From contig JAJDZX010000090.1 in NCBI GenBank assembly GCA_022824395.1, forward strand, positions 1 through 36,607: a stretch of DNA of 36,607 bases, given 5' to 3'. Origin of the DNA: Alphaproteobacteria bacterium. GTDB taxonomy: Bacteria; Pseudomonadota; Alphaproteobacteria; TMED109. Every line of letters begins with the position of its first letter. The first letter of the stretch is position 1. Shown in pieces: positions 16,785-25,323 of this stretch. The position numbers and the translations under genes were made by a program. The notes under the pieces were generated by a model. It made no database searches and was not told where the DNA came from. It saw nothing but the letters and a program-made list of their open reading frames with translations.

Positions 16785-17431
16785 GGCCGGCTCCCCCGAT
16801 CCCGCACCGGGACCTCGGTGATTCGCAACTGTTGCCCGTCCTGCTCGATAAGGGCCGGCGTCGCGGCGAGGCCGAAGCGGGCGGAGAGACGACCGCCTTG
16901 GTCGAAGAAGAACGGACGGCCGTGGCGGCGCGTGAGGTCGAGCGGACGGCCAGCGAGCAGGACGATCTTCGACGGTGCGGCGTGGGCCAAGGCCCAGCCA
17001 ACCTCCACGTCCCGCCGGCCGTCGATGAACAGCAGATCGCGGCTGAGCGGCGCGTGCGCCAGCGGATTGAGACGCGTGCCGCCGGCAGCCAGCAATGTTC
17101 CGTCCGTGAGCCGGATATCGCGGTCGATCTCGATGGAAGGGTCGAACACGCGCGTGTGGTACTCGGTGGCCGGCGCGATCCCCGCCACCGGTTCAGGCAT
17201 CTCGATCCGGGAGCGAGCCCGAACGCGGGCCCCGTTCTCAAGTTTCGCCAGGCTGCCCGATTGCTCCAGTTCCAGCAGTCGGGCCTCGATCACGTCCAGC
17301 AGGTCGGGCTCGGCGATCGTCCAGGTCTCACCGCGCACGCCCAGATCCTTCGCGGTCGCAGGCATCTGCAGAAAGACGGACAGGCCGATGGCGAGTACCG
17401 CCACGGCGACGCGCGTCGTCCCGGGGTTCAC
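16781..17431 (-). CDS. traW: TraW conjugal transfer protein
   Basis: 216 residues. Signal peptide ends near residue 27 (LQMPATA), followed by the family start KDLGVRGETWTIAEPDLLDV and the conserved RTHVFDPSIE-like segment (here YHTRVFDPSIEIDRDI), LNPLAHAPLSRDLLFIDGRR and RPFFFDQGGRLSARFGL. TraW is periplasmic and works with TrbC and TraU in pilus assembly. ATGA-type overlaps with the S26 peptidase upstream and traU downstream. Confidence 0.93.
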   Translation of the reverse strand: MNPGTTRVAVAVLAIGLSVFLQMPATAKDLGVRGETWTIAEPDLLDVIEARLLELEQSGSLAKLENGARVRARSRIEMPEPVAGIAPATEYHTRVFDPSIEIDRDIRLTDGTLLAAGGTRLNPLAHAPLSRDLLFIDGRRDVEVGWALAHAAPSKIVLLAGRPLDLTRRHGRPFFFDQGGRLSARFGLAATPALIEQDGQQLRITEVPVRDRGSRP

Positions 17432-17955
17432 GGGTGAACCCCCTCCGGCGGCCCCACCAACGGCCCCTCCAGCCCGAGCCAGGGTATGTCCGGCAGGGGC
17501 ACGGCCAGCGCCCGGATGCGATCGCGGGAAACGAATCCGATCTCGGCGTAGCGGCTGTCGTGACTGTCCCGGTGCGGCCCGTGGAGGAAATAGTGGCCCC
17601 CGGGCACCGTGCCGGCGGCGATTGCTTCGAGTGGCCGGTCGTCACGGGCGCGGGCCTTCGCGGTGCCGAGCACCCGGCCGTCGACCACGATGGTCCGTGC
17701 CGGGCCCACGTTGACACGCGCGCCCGGCACGCCGCGCACTGTCTTGAGATACGGCACCTCCGCGCCGATACCCTCCGGCGGGTCGAACAGCACCACGTCA
17801 CCCGGGCCGAGATCGCCGAAGAGCGGCAGCGCGAGATATCCCCAGGCCCCGTCCGACCAGCTCGCGTTGACATGCACGCGCGAGGCGGCGAGCAGCCACA
17901 ACCCGGCGAACATCGCCATCCCGACGAGGACCCGGTTGCGGGACCGGGTTGTCAC
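17428..17955 (-). CDS. S26-family signal peptidase, TraF/TrhF-like
   Basis: 175 residues. One N-terminal membrane helix (about 9-25), then the S26 fold: the GDLGPGDVVLFDPPEG box, catalytic-lysine segment PYLKTVRGVPGARV, and the late GGHYFLHGPHRDSHDSRYAEIGFV box with the conserved D-S-R-Y/F-G-like pattern. The serine region reads NASWSDGAWGYL, where relatives usually have S-x-P-x-G; the expected proline is missing, but a serine is present at the right place. In RP4 and Rts1-type systems such peptidases mature or cyclise the pilin; F relies on host LepB. A dedicated pilin peptidase here fits the pilin's own cleavable leader. Overlaps trbI and traW by four bases each. Confidence 0.85.
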   Translation of the reverse strand: MTTRSRNRVLVGMAMFAGLWLLAASRVHVNASWSDGAWGYLALPLFGDLGPGDVVLFDPPEGIGAEVPYLKTVRGVPGARVNVGPARTIVVDGRVLGTAKARARDDRPLEAIAAGTVPGGHYFLHGPHRDSHDSRYAEIGFVSRDRIRALAVPLPDIPWLGLEGPLVGPPEGVHP

Positions 17956-18386
17956 GGCCTTGCCCCTCCGGCTGCCATCGCGTTCCCCGCCGCGGGCAGT
18001 TCCAGCAAGCGGGCGAGCGCCGCCTCGACCTCGGGCGTCAGGTCCACCGCGCCTGCCGCGATGGCCCGGGCTGGCAGCAGCACCACGCGGTGACGCTCCG
18101 CAACGTTGCGAAGTGCATCCTGCAACGCCGACGCCCAGCGCCGGGCCTCGCTCGCCGCCGCTTCTTCGGAGCCGTCATGGCCGGCCACGTCGAGCGCGAA
18201 CCGGGCGGTCAGCTCGCCGAGCCGCACGCTCGCGATCCGGGGCGGGTCCGGCTGCGTCAGGCGGACCATGGCCACCGCGACCGCCGCCGCAACGGCGGCC
18301 GCGAGCACCAGCGTGGCGAGGAGCGCCGGCAGATCGATGGCCGGCGGGTCCGCCGGCAGCCGTGCGCGATCAGGCCGGCGTGGCAT
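17952..18386 (-). CDS. trbI: TrbI type-F conjugative transfer protein
   Basis: 144 residues, similar to F TrbI (128). Short basic N-terminus, one membrane helix (about 21-44: LLATLVLAAAVAAAVAVAMV), then a periplasmic helical domain (RIASVRLGELTARFAL, RRWASALQDALRNVAERHRV, VVLLPARAIAAGAVDLTPEV) that matches the family pattern of a conserved PARA-like turn. Inner-membrane protein affecting pilus retraction. The ATG at 18386 overlaps the end of the HD-fold gene by 17 bp. Confidence 0.8.
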   Translation of the reverse strand: MPRRPDRARLPADPPAIDLPALLATLVLAAAVAAAVAVAMVRLTQPDPPRIASVRLGELTARFALDVAGHDGSEEAAASEARRWASALQDALRNVAERHRVVLLPARAIAAGAVDLTPEVEAALARLLELPAAGNAMAAGGARP

Positions 18387-18996
18387 TGGTACCGGTGACG
18401 GCGCCCGCGGTGCCGTCCGTCGTGCGAAGCTCCTGCAACCGGCCAAGCCACGCCCGTGCCGCCCGCTCCGGCGCCAGGGGGCGGACGCGGCGCCGGCATG
18501 GCGGAAACGCCAGCGCGCCGTCGGATGCCTCGGTGCCGTCGAGCAGGTCGCGGCTTTCCGCCGAGGCTGCCATCCGGTCGACGAACCTGAGCAGCTCCGC
18601 ATGTTCCTCGTCGAGCACCGGGTCGAGGCCCGCCGCCTCGCGGAGCGCGCGCTCGACGGTGGCGGCGAGCTTCCCAGTGCGGTCGGCGCCCCGTGCGGCG
18701 CCGGCCGGCAGGTCCCGGAGCCAGGCCGAGGCCGCGCCTGCGATCAGTGCGTGCAGCGACAGGGTGCGCCGGTCCGCAACCGGCAGTCCCTGGAGGGCCT
18801 CGATCTCCTCGCTCACGACGACCGCATGGGCGGCGAGCGAGTGGTAGTGGCGCATCCGCCCGCCGCGACGGCACGTGTTGGCGAGCACGTGCGCCACCGC
18901 CTCAAAGTCGATGTCGGCGGCGCTGACCGCGTCGGGATCGCCCGGCCAGGCGAGCGGCCGGTCTTCCCCCGCCCCGGGCAATGGTTTCGATGTCAT
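18370..18996 (-). CDS. HD-fold (YfbR-like) protein with lost metal-binding dyad
   Basis: 208 residues, no signal peptide, so cytoplasmic. Residues 27-110 follow the HD-phosphohydrolase layout (DIDFEAVAHVLANTCRRGGR, HYHSLAAHAVVVSEEIEAL, then LHALIAGAASAWLRDLP). In active relatives that last segment reads like LHALLHDAAEAYLGDLP; here the His-Asp dyad is Ala86-Gly87 and the following Glu is Ser, so the enzyme is probably dead. The first histidines (50, 52, 57) are retained. The C-terminal 90 residues are helical and charged. It lies inside the secretion operon between traC (ATGA overlap) and trbI (17-bp overlap), which implies co-expression. A nucleotide-sensing or structural role is a guess. 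No F counterpart. Confidence 0.75.
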   Translation of the reverse strand: MTSKPLPGAGEDRPLAWPGDPDAVSAADIDFEAVAHVLANTCRRGGRMRHYHSLAAHAVVVSEEIEALQGLPVADRRTLSLHALIAGAASAWLRDLPAGAARGADRTGKLAATVERALREAAGLDPVLDEEHAELLRFVDRMAASAESRDLLDGTEASDGALAFPPCRRRVRPLAPERAARAWLGRLQELRTTDGTAGAVTGTNATPA

Positions 18997-21560
18997 GGAA
19001 GGTCTCCCTGTTCCTGCGGTTCCGGTTGTTGCTGCTGATCCCCCCGGGTGACCGGGCCGGTCGCCGTTCCGCCACCGGCGATGCGGTCGATGGCCTCGGT
19101 CGTCGTGAGCCCCTCCGCCTTCAGGCTCTCGACCGCCGCGAAGGCGGGGCCGCGCGACGAGAACAGCGCGACCGACCACGGATCGAGCACGAGGCGCGCC
19201 ACCCGCCAGCCGTCGGGGCCGTGCAGCACCAGCTCGGCATAGCGGCCGTCCGCCGTGGTCAGGCTCTTCAGCGCGCGCTCCATGCCGGGGTCGCAGTGAA
19301 TGCGCTTCTCCTGCTTCAGGAGCTCGACCGACTCGTCCTTCTGGGCGAGGAAGATCACCCAGTCCGAGTTCTCCCAGGCCGCCCTTGCGGCCGGATTGGC
19401 GTAGTAATCGTTGACCGACTGGGTGCCGGTGATGAGCGCGCCCCGGTACTTCCGTGCCCGTCTTGCCGCCCCTTCGAGGAACGCCTTGCTGTCCTCGCCC
19501 GAGAGCAGGTCCCACGCCTCGTCGATCACGATGGCCTTGGCGCGCGTGCGGGGCCCGTGGTACATGCGCTGCGTGGCGAGGAAGACGACGAGCATGAGGA
19601 CGACGCCCTGGACGTCGCCCCGGCCCTTGAGTTCGGCCAACTCGAACACTGTCATGGCGTTCTCCAGATCCGGCACGTTCAACCCCGCGAACAGCCGCCC
19701 CATGGCCCCGCCCGGACACCAGGGGCCGAGCGCCGTCGCCATGTCCCTGGCGCGGCGGTCGTTCCGGCCCTCCAGGTTCCTGCAGACCGTGCCGAGATCG
19801 GCCTCGTTGCCCAATTCGTCCCAGGCTGCCGCGATGGCCTCGGCAATCAGCGCCGCCTCGATGTCGTCGATCGAGCCCCGACGCCGCGCCATGCGGCCGA
19901 TGACGCCGGCCAGCATCGCGAAGCACTCCTCGCGGTAGTCGCCGTCGTGGTTCGCCGTCCCGGCGTCGATCATGGCGAAGGGGTTGAGTGTCGCGGCGTC
20001 CTTGCCGAACGCGATGAAGGCACCGCCGAGCGCCTCCGCCGTGTGCTGGAACGAGCGGCCGTCGTCGATCACCACGGCCTCGCCGCCAGCGCCCACGATG
20101 CCCGTCACCAGCTCCTGCATGAGGACCGATTTGCCGGAGCCCGACTTCCCCGTGACCGCGACGTTGTAGTTCCCGGCGTCGTTCGCGAACGGCGACCAGC
20201 ACGCGGGCTGGCCGCGCCGGCCGATCAGGAAGAGTGCCGGCGGGTTGTCCGGACTGGCCGGCTGGCCTCGCCACTCGCCGTGCACGGGGGCGAGGTTGAC
20301 CGCCGACGAGGTGAGGAGCGTCTTCATGCGCCCCAGCCGCTCGAAGTCGGCGTCGAGCCCGCCCGCGGCCGCCATCGGCAGGCACGCGAGCCACGAGGGG
20401 AGCTGCACGTAGCGCTCGGCCGCGACCCGCCAGCCCTGCCCGTGGTAGATCGCACGGACCGCCTGCTCGGCCTCGTCGAGCACGTCGAGCGGCGCGTACA
20501 CCGCCACCATGTACGCGGCTCGCACCAGCTTCTCGCCGTCCTTGACGCGCTCCGTAACCGCCTGCCAGTCGCGCGCCTTCTCGGGGAGGCCCGGGAGATA
20601 CCGTGCGAGTCCGGTCCCGGCCTGCTGGGTGGCGCGGGCCGACTTGAGGAACGCCTTCTCGCCCGCTGCCTCGTCGCCGGTGGTGAGGACGAGCGCCGTC
20701 AGCACGGGGCAGCCAGGCTGCAGGAAGTCGCGGTGAAAGTCGCCGATCAGCGCATTACCCCGCCACCCCGGCCAGACCTCGGGATAGGTGATCGCGGAAA
20801 GCACCCTGACGGCCACATCCTCGCCGTCAGGGTGGTGGAAGGTGAGCCCCGTGGGAGCGACGGTGAGCGCCCGCCCCGGCGCGATGCACTGCTCGTGCAG
20901 CGGATCGCGCGGCGACCAGCGCCGGGGCGGCGGGCGAATGCCGCCGTCGTCCGTGCCCCGGACGTCGGGCGCCACGAGCTCGGCGGCGAGGGCAAGCAGC
21001 GCGTCGGGCTCAAGCCGCCGCGCCGACGCACCCGCCGACGCGAGCGTACCTTCGAGCGCGCGGCGGAAGGCGCCGAGCCCGGTCTCCGCGGCCGGTCCCG
21101 GCGGCCCCGCAAGGCAGGCGGTGACGAAGACCCGGTAGTCGGAGAGCGTGTTCGGCGGGCCGCCGACATGAAGCCTCCGCCAGCCGGCCGGGCGCAGCAG
21201 CGCGCCGCGGCGCTCACCGATCCGCGCCTGGACCCCGCCCGCACGCGCACGGGGCGCTGCCCAGTCGTCGTAGGCGGCCCCGAAGCGGGGGCTCGCCCAG
21301 TGCAGCACCTGGAGGGTGCAGTGCTCCGGCGCGGCGTCGGCGAAGGTTCCCGCAAGCGCGCCCGCCACCTCCTCGTCGATCCCGACGAAGGGCGGGATCT
21401 CCAGGATGAACCCGGTGCTCCCCGCATTGACGTAGAGTTCGCTCCGCTCGTCCCAAGCACGCCACGGCAGCAATTGGTGGAGCGCTGCCGGCAGCGGCGG
21501 TGGGGTCCAGGGGGCCGGCGCCTCCGGACCCTCGAAGAGTTCCAACAGGCGGCCGATCAC
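18993..21560 (-). CDS. traC: TraC secretion ATPase (VirB4-like)
   Basis: 855 residues, as in F (875). N-terminal TraC-type region with the FILEIPPFVGIDEEVA segment near residue 50; C-terminal P-loop ATPase with Walker A TGKSGSGKS around residue 470 and Walker B AIVIDEAWDLLSG, then TGTQSVNDYY and SVELLKQEKRI, all typical of VirB4/TraC. Energises pilus assembly at the cytoplasmic face of the inner membrane. Overlaps both neighbours by four bases (traV upstream, HD-fold gene downstream). Confidence 0.96.
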   Translation of the reverse strand: MIGRLLELFEGPEAPAPWTPPPLPAALHQLLPWRAWDERSELYVNAGSTGFILEIPPFVGIDEEVAGALAGTFADAAPEHCTLQVLHWASPRFGAAYDDWAAPRARAGGVQARIGERRGALLRPAGWRRLHVGGPPNTLSDYRVFVTACLAGPPGPAAETGLGAFRRALEGTLASAGASARRLEPDALLALAAELVAPDVRGTDDGGIRPPPRRWSPRDPLHEQCIAPGRALTVAPTGLTFHHPDGEDVAVRVLSAITYPEVWPGWRGNALIGDFHRDFLQPGCPVLTALVLTTGDEAAGEKAFLKSARATQQAGTGLARYLPGLPEKARDWQAVTERVKDGEKLVRAAYMVAVYAPLDVLDEAEQAVRAIYHGQGWRVAAERYVQLPSWLACLPMAAAGGLDADFERLGRMKTLLTSSAVNLAPVHGEWRGQPASPDNPPALFLIGRRGQPACWSPFANDAGNYNVAVTGKSGSGKSVLMQELVTGIVGAGGEAVVIDDGRSFQHTAEALGGAFIAFGKDAATLNPFAMIDAGTANHDGDYREECFAMLAGVIGRMARRRGSIDDIEAALIAEAIAAAWDELGNEADLGTVCRNLEGRNDRRARDMATALGPWCPGGAMGRLFAGLNVPDLENAMTVFELAELKGRGDVQGVVLMLVVFLATQRMYHGPRTRAKAIVIDEAWDLLSGEDSKAFLEGAARRARKYRGALITGTQSVNDYYANPAARAAWENSDWVIFLAQKDESVELLKQEKRIHCDPGMERALKSLTTADGRYAELVLHGPDGWRVARLVLDPWSVALFSSRGPAFAAVESLKAEGLTTTEAIDRIAGGGTATGPVTRGDQQQQPEPQEQGDLP

Positions 21561-22081
21561 GGGAGCTTCCAGCCGGAGGGCTCCAGCACCATCCGCACCC
21601 AGTGGGCCTCGCGGTAGATGCCGTCCGCGTCGACGAAGGGCGCGATCCAGATGCGGCCCAGCACCTCCGGTACACGGAGGGCTTCGTCCGTCACAGGCAT
21701 GGCAATGCCATCCGGCCTGGCAGCAGGTTCGGTTTCAGCAGCCGGTGTGGGTGCTGCCGATGGACGTGGGCCCGCATCGTCGCCGGCGCCGATCCCGAAC
21801 AACCCCCTGAGCCAGCTGAACGGTTTGCAGCCGTCATCGCAGGCAGCCGTCCCGTCCAGCGGGCGGCGAGCTTCCCGCAGCGGCTCGCCGAACAGGACAG
21901 CCGGCCGGGCGGCGCTGGCGGGCACGGCGGGATCAGCCTCGGCGATGGTCGTGCACGAGGTGCCCTGAGCCAATGGGCACTGCCAGGATTCGCCGACATG
22001 GGAGGCAGAGCACCCCGCCAGCATCAACCCCGCCGCGACGATCCCGCCCATTCCAAGTGATCGCATCACGTTCGTCTTCAT
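21557..22081 (-). CDS. traV: TraV outer-membrane lipoprotein of the core complex
   Basis: 174 residues. Lipobox LMLAGC with Cys about residue 24 marks a lipoprotein. QCPLAQGTSCTTIAEAD and the later C-x(3)-C pair (TAACDDGCKPF) are the usual TraV cysteine signatures. The C-terminus (IWIAPFVDADGIYREAHWVR) is the conserved TraV end. With TraK and TraB it forms the outer-membrane pore. The ATG at 22081 overlaps the traB stop by four bases; upstream in-frame extension lies within traB and is not used. Confidence 0.93.
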   Translation of the reverse strand: MKTNVMRSLGMGGIVAAGLMLAGCSASHVGESWQCPLAQGTSCTTIAEADPAVPASAARPAVLFGEPLREARRPLDGTAACDDGCKPFSWLRGLFGIGAGDDAGPRPSAAPTPAAETEPAARPDGIAMPVTDEALRVPEVLGRIWIAPFVDADGIYREAHWVRMVLEPSGWKLP

Positions 22082-23337
22082 TGGCTTTCTCCCCTGTTGC
22101 CGTGGTCGCCGAGCAGCCCGCCGTCGAGGCGGGCACCTTCCAGGAACACGACGCTCACGCGCGTGCCCGAACGCAGCTGGATGACCGGCTGGTACTGCTC
22201 GGCACGGCGGATCAGGTAGTCGGCAACCTTGCCGCCGGCCGACGCCGCACCCGCCCCGATGCCGGCCCGGCCGATGTCCGCAAGCCCTGTGTTGGCGACT
22301 GCCGCCGCGCCGCCGCCGGTCGCGACAGCCTGCGGCTGGAACGCCTGCGCAGCCCCCTGTCCGGCGCCCGAGACGAGCCCCGCGAGGAACGCCTTCTCGA
22401 CCAGCGCCCCCTCCCGGCTCACCACCGGCCCACGCACACCGGTCTTGCCCGAGCCCGCGATGAACCCCGCCACCTCCGTCTCGATCACGCTCCCCGGCTC
22501 GGGACCCGCGCAGGTCAGAGTCCGGAGCCGCGCGTAGACCTTCTCCGACGAGAGGTCGCCGTGCGCAGCGCCGGTCACGGTGCAGCCCGCGATGTCCACG
22601 CGTTGGGCAATGCCGTCCGTGGCGGCGGTCCAGGCGGGGCCGGTGAGCCGCAGAAGGACGGGCCGCGGGTCGCCCTGAGAGGAGATGCCGGCCGAAGCGT
22701 CGACGCCGGCGAGCACGACGGCCTCGGCGTGGCTCCCGGCGGGGAGCCACGTGGAGAGCGGCTTCCAGGCTTCGATTACAGCGGCGCCGGAGGACGAGCC
22801 GTCCAGTTCGAAGGTCTCGATCAGCGGCGGCGGGGCCTCAGGGAGCGGGAGTCCTTCGTCGACATCGTGCCCCGAACCGACGGGCGCACCCGGAAACACC
22901 GGCGCCTGCCCGGGATCCACAACCGCGGGCAGCCGCTCCGTCACGCGCCGCTCCAGGTCATCGATCATCGCGGCCTGTCGGTCGATCACCGCACGTGCAT
23001 CCGCCGCTTCCGCCGCGAGCCGCTCCCGCAGCCGCTCGTTCTCCGCGCCGAGGCGCCGGGCGTCGGTCTGCATCTCGCGGAGGCGGGCCTCGATCGTCCC
23101 AATCCGCGCCTCGGAGCGCCGAGTCCACGCCTCCTCGGCGGTATCCGGACCCGCCAGTTCGGCAACGATACCGGTTGCAGCAGGCGGAGTGCCGCCGCTG
23201 CCCATTCCCAACCACAGGGCGAGTGCCACCAGCAGCGCGGCGGCGAATCCTGAGAAGACCAGCAGCTGGCGACGGCGTACGCCCCCGGCATCGGCATCGA
23301 CCGCTTGCGCGCGGGCCTCGGTTGCAGCCGCACTCAT
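22078..23337 (-). CDS. traB: TraB core-complex protein (VirB10-like)
   Basis: 419 residues. Membrane helix at about 25-45 (LLVFSGFAAALLVALALWLG), coiled coil at about 70-135 (RSEARIGTIEARLREMQTDA onward), a Pro-rich spacer, then the VirB10/TraB beta-barrel domain (ALVEKAFLAGLVSGAGQGAA and PVIQLRSGTRVSVVFLEGA near the C-terminus). Spans the periplasm from inner membrane to the TraV/TraK pore and transmits ATP-driven changes. Overlaps traV and traK by four bases each. Confidence 0.94.
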   Translation of the reverse strand: MSAAATEARAQAVDADAGGVRRRQLLVFSGFAAALLVALALWLGMGSGGTPPAATGIVAELAGPDTAEEAWTRRSEARIGTIEARLREMQTDARRLGAENERLRERLAAEAADARAVIDRQAAMIDDLERRVTERLPAVVDPGQAPVFPGAPVGSGHDVDEGLPLPEAPPPLIETFELDGSSSGAAVIEAWKPLSTWLPAGSHAEAVVLAGVDASAGISSQGDPRPVLLRLTGPAWTAATDGIAQRVDIAGCTVTGAAHGDLSSEKVYARLRTLTCAGPEPGSVIETEVAGFIAGSGKTGVRGPVVSREGALVEKAFLAGLVSGAGQGAAQAFQPQAVATGGGAAAVANTGLADIGRAGIGAGAASAGGKVADYLIRRAEQYQPVIQLRSGTRVSVVFLEGARLDGGLLGDHGNRGESQ

Positions 23338-24116
23338 CGCCGGGCCCCCACCCTGCCCGGTTCCGTCACGACGACCGCAATCCGTTCCCGGGTCACGCCG
23401 GGCTGCGGGGCGGCGATCCAGACCGCGGCGACCCCGGTCCCGAATCGTTCGGCCAGCACACCTGCGTCAGCGGCGGAATCAACTGCCATGACATGCGCCG
23501 TGAACTGCGCCCCGCGCCAGGTCTCGATAGCCCGGCGGCCCGGCCCCGACCGGCCCACCTCGACGGCGTAGCCATGCAGGCGCTCGCGGCGCACGGCGGC
23601 CTGCACCAGCCGGGCCAACTCCGTAACCCTGGTGTCGCGCATCGCGGCGGGCGACGGCTGCAGGTTTGCTTCAGGACCGGCGGCGGCATTGCGGATCAGC
23701 ACCTGGGCCGAGGGCCGGACGTCCGGAATCAGCGAGAGGCGGTAAGTGAATCCCCGCTCGGTGCCGAGGAACAGTGTGATCGGCGACGGGGCGCCAACCA
23801 TCCCGTCTGACGCCGGATCCAATGCTTCCACGGGACGGAGATACAGATCACCCGAGATGGCATCGTGCTCGACATCGAACCCGCCCGGGCTCCGGATGAC
23901 CCGCCGGATGCGGTCGTCGGCCAGGGCCACGCGACTCACGCCCGTGGCGGAGACTGCCGCCTCCAGCTCGGCATGGTCCGTCGCCTCCAGCGTCTGGATC
24001 GCCGCGGCCGGTCCGGGCAGGGCACCAAACGCGACGCACGCCACCAGGAGTACGGATGCGCGATGGCCGGCGCGGCGACCGGTGGCAGGCTGTCTGCATG
24101 TCGGGTTCCGGTACAT
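23334..24116 (-). CDS. traK: TraK outer-membrane secretin-like core protein
   Basis: 260 residues (F TraK 242). Signal peptide ends near residue 39 (VAFGALPGPAAA) after a long basic N-region. VirB9/TraK-like features: RIRRVIRSPGGFDVEHDAIS and DLYLRPVEAL, then GTERGFTYRLSLIPDVRPSA. Forms the outer-membrane ring with TraV and TraB. The ATG at 24116 has GGAGGA eight bases upstream, inside the end of traE; the traE stop is two bases before the ATG. Confidence 0.93.
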   Translation of the reverse strand: MYRNPTCRQPATGRRAGHRASVLLVACVAFGALPGPAAAIQTLEATDHAELEAAVSATGVSRVALADDRIRRVIRSPGGFDVEHDAISGDLYLRPVEALDPASDGMVGAPSPITLFLGTERGFTYRLSLIPDVRPSAQVLIRNAAAGPEANLQPSPAAMRDTRVTELARLVQAAVRRERLHGYAVEVGRSGPGRRAIETWRGAQFTAHVMAVDSAADAGVLAERFGTGVAAVWIAAPQPGVTRERIAVVVTEPGRVGARR

Positions 24117-24118
24117 GT

Positions 24119-24670
24119 TTATTCCTCCATCTCCTCGAAGCGCACCAGGCCCATCCGTCCGGCGTCGAGCCGGAACGAGAGGCGGTAGCGCCTGTCCTCT
24201 CGGGCGGCTTCCTCCCGCCCGATCCAGGTCGCAAGTTCTCCCTCGACATTGACGGCAAGCGTCCCCGGATCCGCCTCGATGCGTTTGGGGTAGAACGCCG
24301 AGGCCAGGTCGCGACCGGCCATGCGCCGGGCCTCCGACGCCACCCAGGCACTGATCGCGCCCCGCGCCGAGGGGTGGCTCAGGCGGGCCGCCGCCTCGCG
24401 CACGTGCTCCGCGTTCTCCGGCGTCAACGACAGCAGCGTCACCGCCGCTGTCCGCGCCATGTCCTCGAGGTACCGCTGGCCGGCGCGCCCAGCCCCGACT
24501 TCCCAGGCCGGCCCCGTCACCGCGGGCACCAACACCATGCTCGTCTCGCGCCCGGCGAGGCCGAGCGCCAAGACGAGATTGGCCGTCATCGAGAGCACCA
24601 GCAGGCCAGCGAGCGCCACCCGAGCATCACGGGCACGCCGGAGACCGGTCTCCATCACCTCGCGTCGCAT
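24119..24670 (-). CDS. traE: TraE conjugative pilus assembly protein (VirB5/8-like)
   Basis: 183 residues (F TraE 188). Membrane helix at about 18-38 (VALAGLLVLSMTANLVLALG), then a periplasmic domain with TraE landmarks: GQRYLEDMARTAAVTLLSLT, SAFYPKRIEADPGTLAVNVE and EGELATWIGREEA. Inner-membrane component of the pilus assembly machine. The ATG at 24670 is used; the frame runs five codons further up but overlaps the traL stop region. Confidence 0.93.
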   Translation of the reverse strand: MRREVMETGLRRARDARVALAGLLVLSMTANLVLALGLAGRETSMVLVPAVTGPAWEVGAGRAGQRYLEDMARTAAVTLLSLTPENAEHVREAAARLSHPSARGAISAWVASEARRMAGRDLASAFYPKRIEADPGTLAVNVEGELATWIGREEAAREDRRYRLSFRLDAGRMGLVRFEEMEE

Positions 24671-24677
24671 GGCCGGC

Positions 24678-24971
24678 CTACCCAACGAACCGGCGCATAT
24701 GACTCGGCGGCGTCGCCCGGAGGCGCAGCACGAAGTCGGGCAGGAACCAGTAGAGCGCGTAGCGGGCGATGTTGGCCCCGCCGCCCCGCTTGATGCGGCG
24801 CAGCAGCAGCCACCCGCCGATGCCCGCGACCAGTCCCGGCACGAAGGCGTTGGCCGCGAGGCCCAGGAGCGCCGGGCCCATCAGCACGGCCGCCTCGTCG
24901 ACTGTCCAGAACAGCCAGCGCTCGGGGTCGTCCAGCCGGCGGGGGATGGCATGGCGGGCGGGATCGGGCAC
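24678..24971 (-). CDS. traL: TraL conjugal transfer protein (VirB3-like)
   Basis: 97 residues (F TraL 91). The RRLDDPERWLFWTVDEAAVL start, two closely spaced hydrophobic stretches (about 28-60) and the RYALYWFLPDFVLRLRATPP end are typical TraL. Small inner-membrane protein next to the ATPase. Ten bp downstream of traA. Confidence 0.92.
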   Translation of the reverse strand: MPDPARHAIPRRLDDPERWLFWTVDEAAVLMGPALLGLAANAFVPGLVAGIGGWLLLRRIKRGGGANIARYALYWFLPDFVLRLRATPPSHMRRFVG

Positions 24972-24981
24972 GTTCCCGTCC

Positions 24982-25323
24982 TCAGACGATCGCCGTGCCG
25001 ACGAGGCCGGTCACGATGCCCGTGCCGGCGCCGGCCGCCACACCCACGCCGACCGCGCCCATGAGCTGCATGGCGTTGAAGCGGAGCACCGAGCCCACGA
25101 GGGCGGCGCCCACGGCCAGCGCCGCGGCGAGCTGTCCGCCGGTGCCCGAGACCATATCGGTCACCGTGTCGAGGGGTGCGTCGAACGTCGTGTCGGTGGT
25201 GGCGAACGCCAGGTCGATCCCGAGGAACACGAGGAACAGGGCCACGATCGCGAGGATCGCAGCCCGTGCGATGCGCTCGCGCCGGCTCTTCGCCACGGTC
25301 CGGCCCGCGCCGCGCCCGCTCAC
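24982..25323 (-). CDS. traA: TraA-like pilin precursor
   Basis: 113 residues: basic N-region, a long leader helix (AILAIVALFLVFLGIDLAFA) with a predicted cut after the AFA near residue 42, then a mature part of about 71 residues with two hydrophobic helices (about 64-81 and 85-110) separated by a short basic turn containing RFN. This is the F-pilin plan. Start is GTG at 25323; the GTGA overlap with the preceding regulator's stop supports it. The S26 peptidase of the same operon is the likely leader peptidase. No TraQ or TraX homologue is visible. Confidence 0.85.
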   Translation of the reverse strand: MSGRGAGRTVAKSRRERIARAAILAIVALFLVFLGIDLAFATTDTTFDAPLDTVTDMVSGTGGQLAAALAVGAALVGSVLRFNAMQLMGAVGVGVAAGAGTGIVTGLVGTAIV

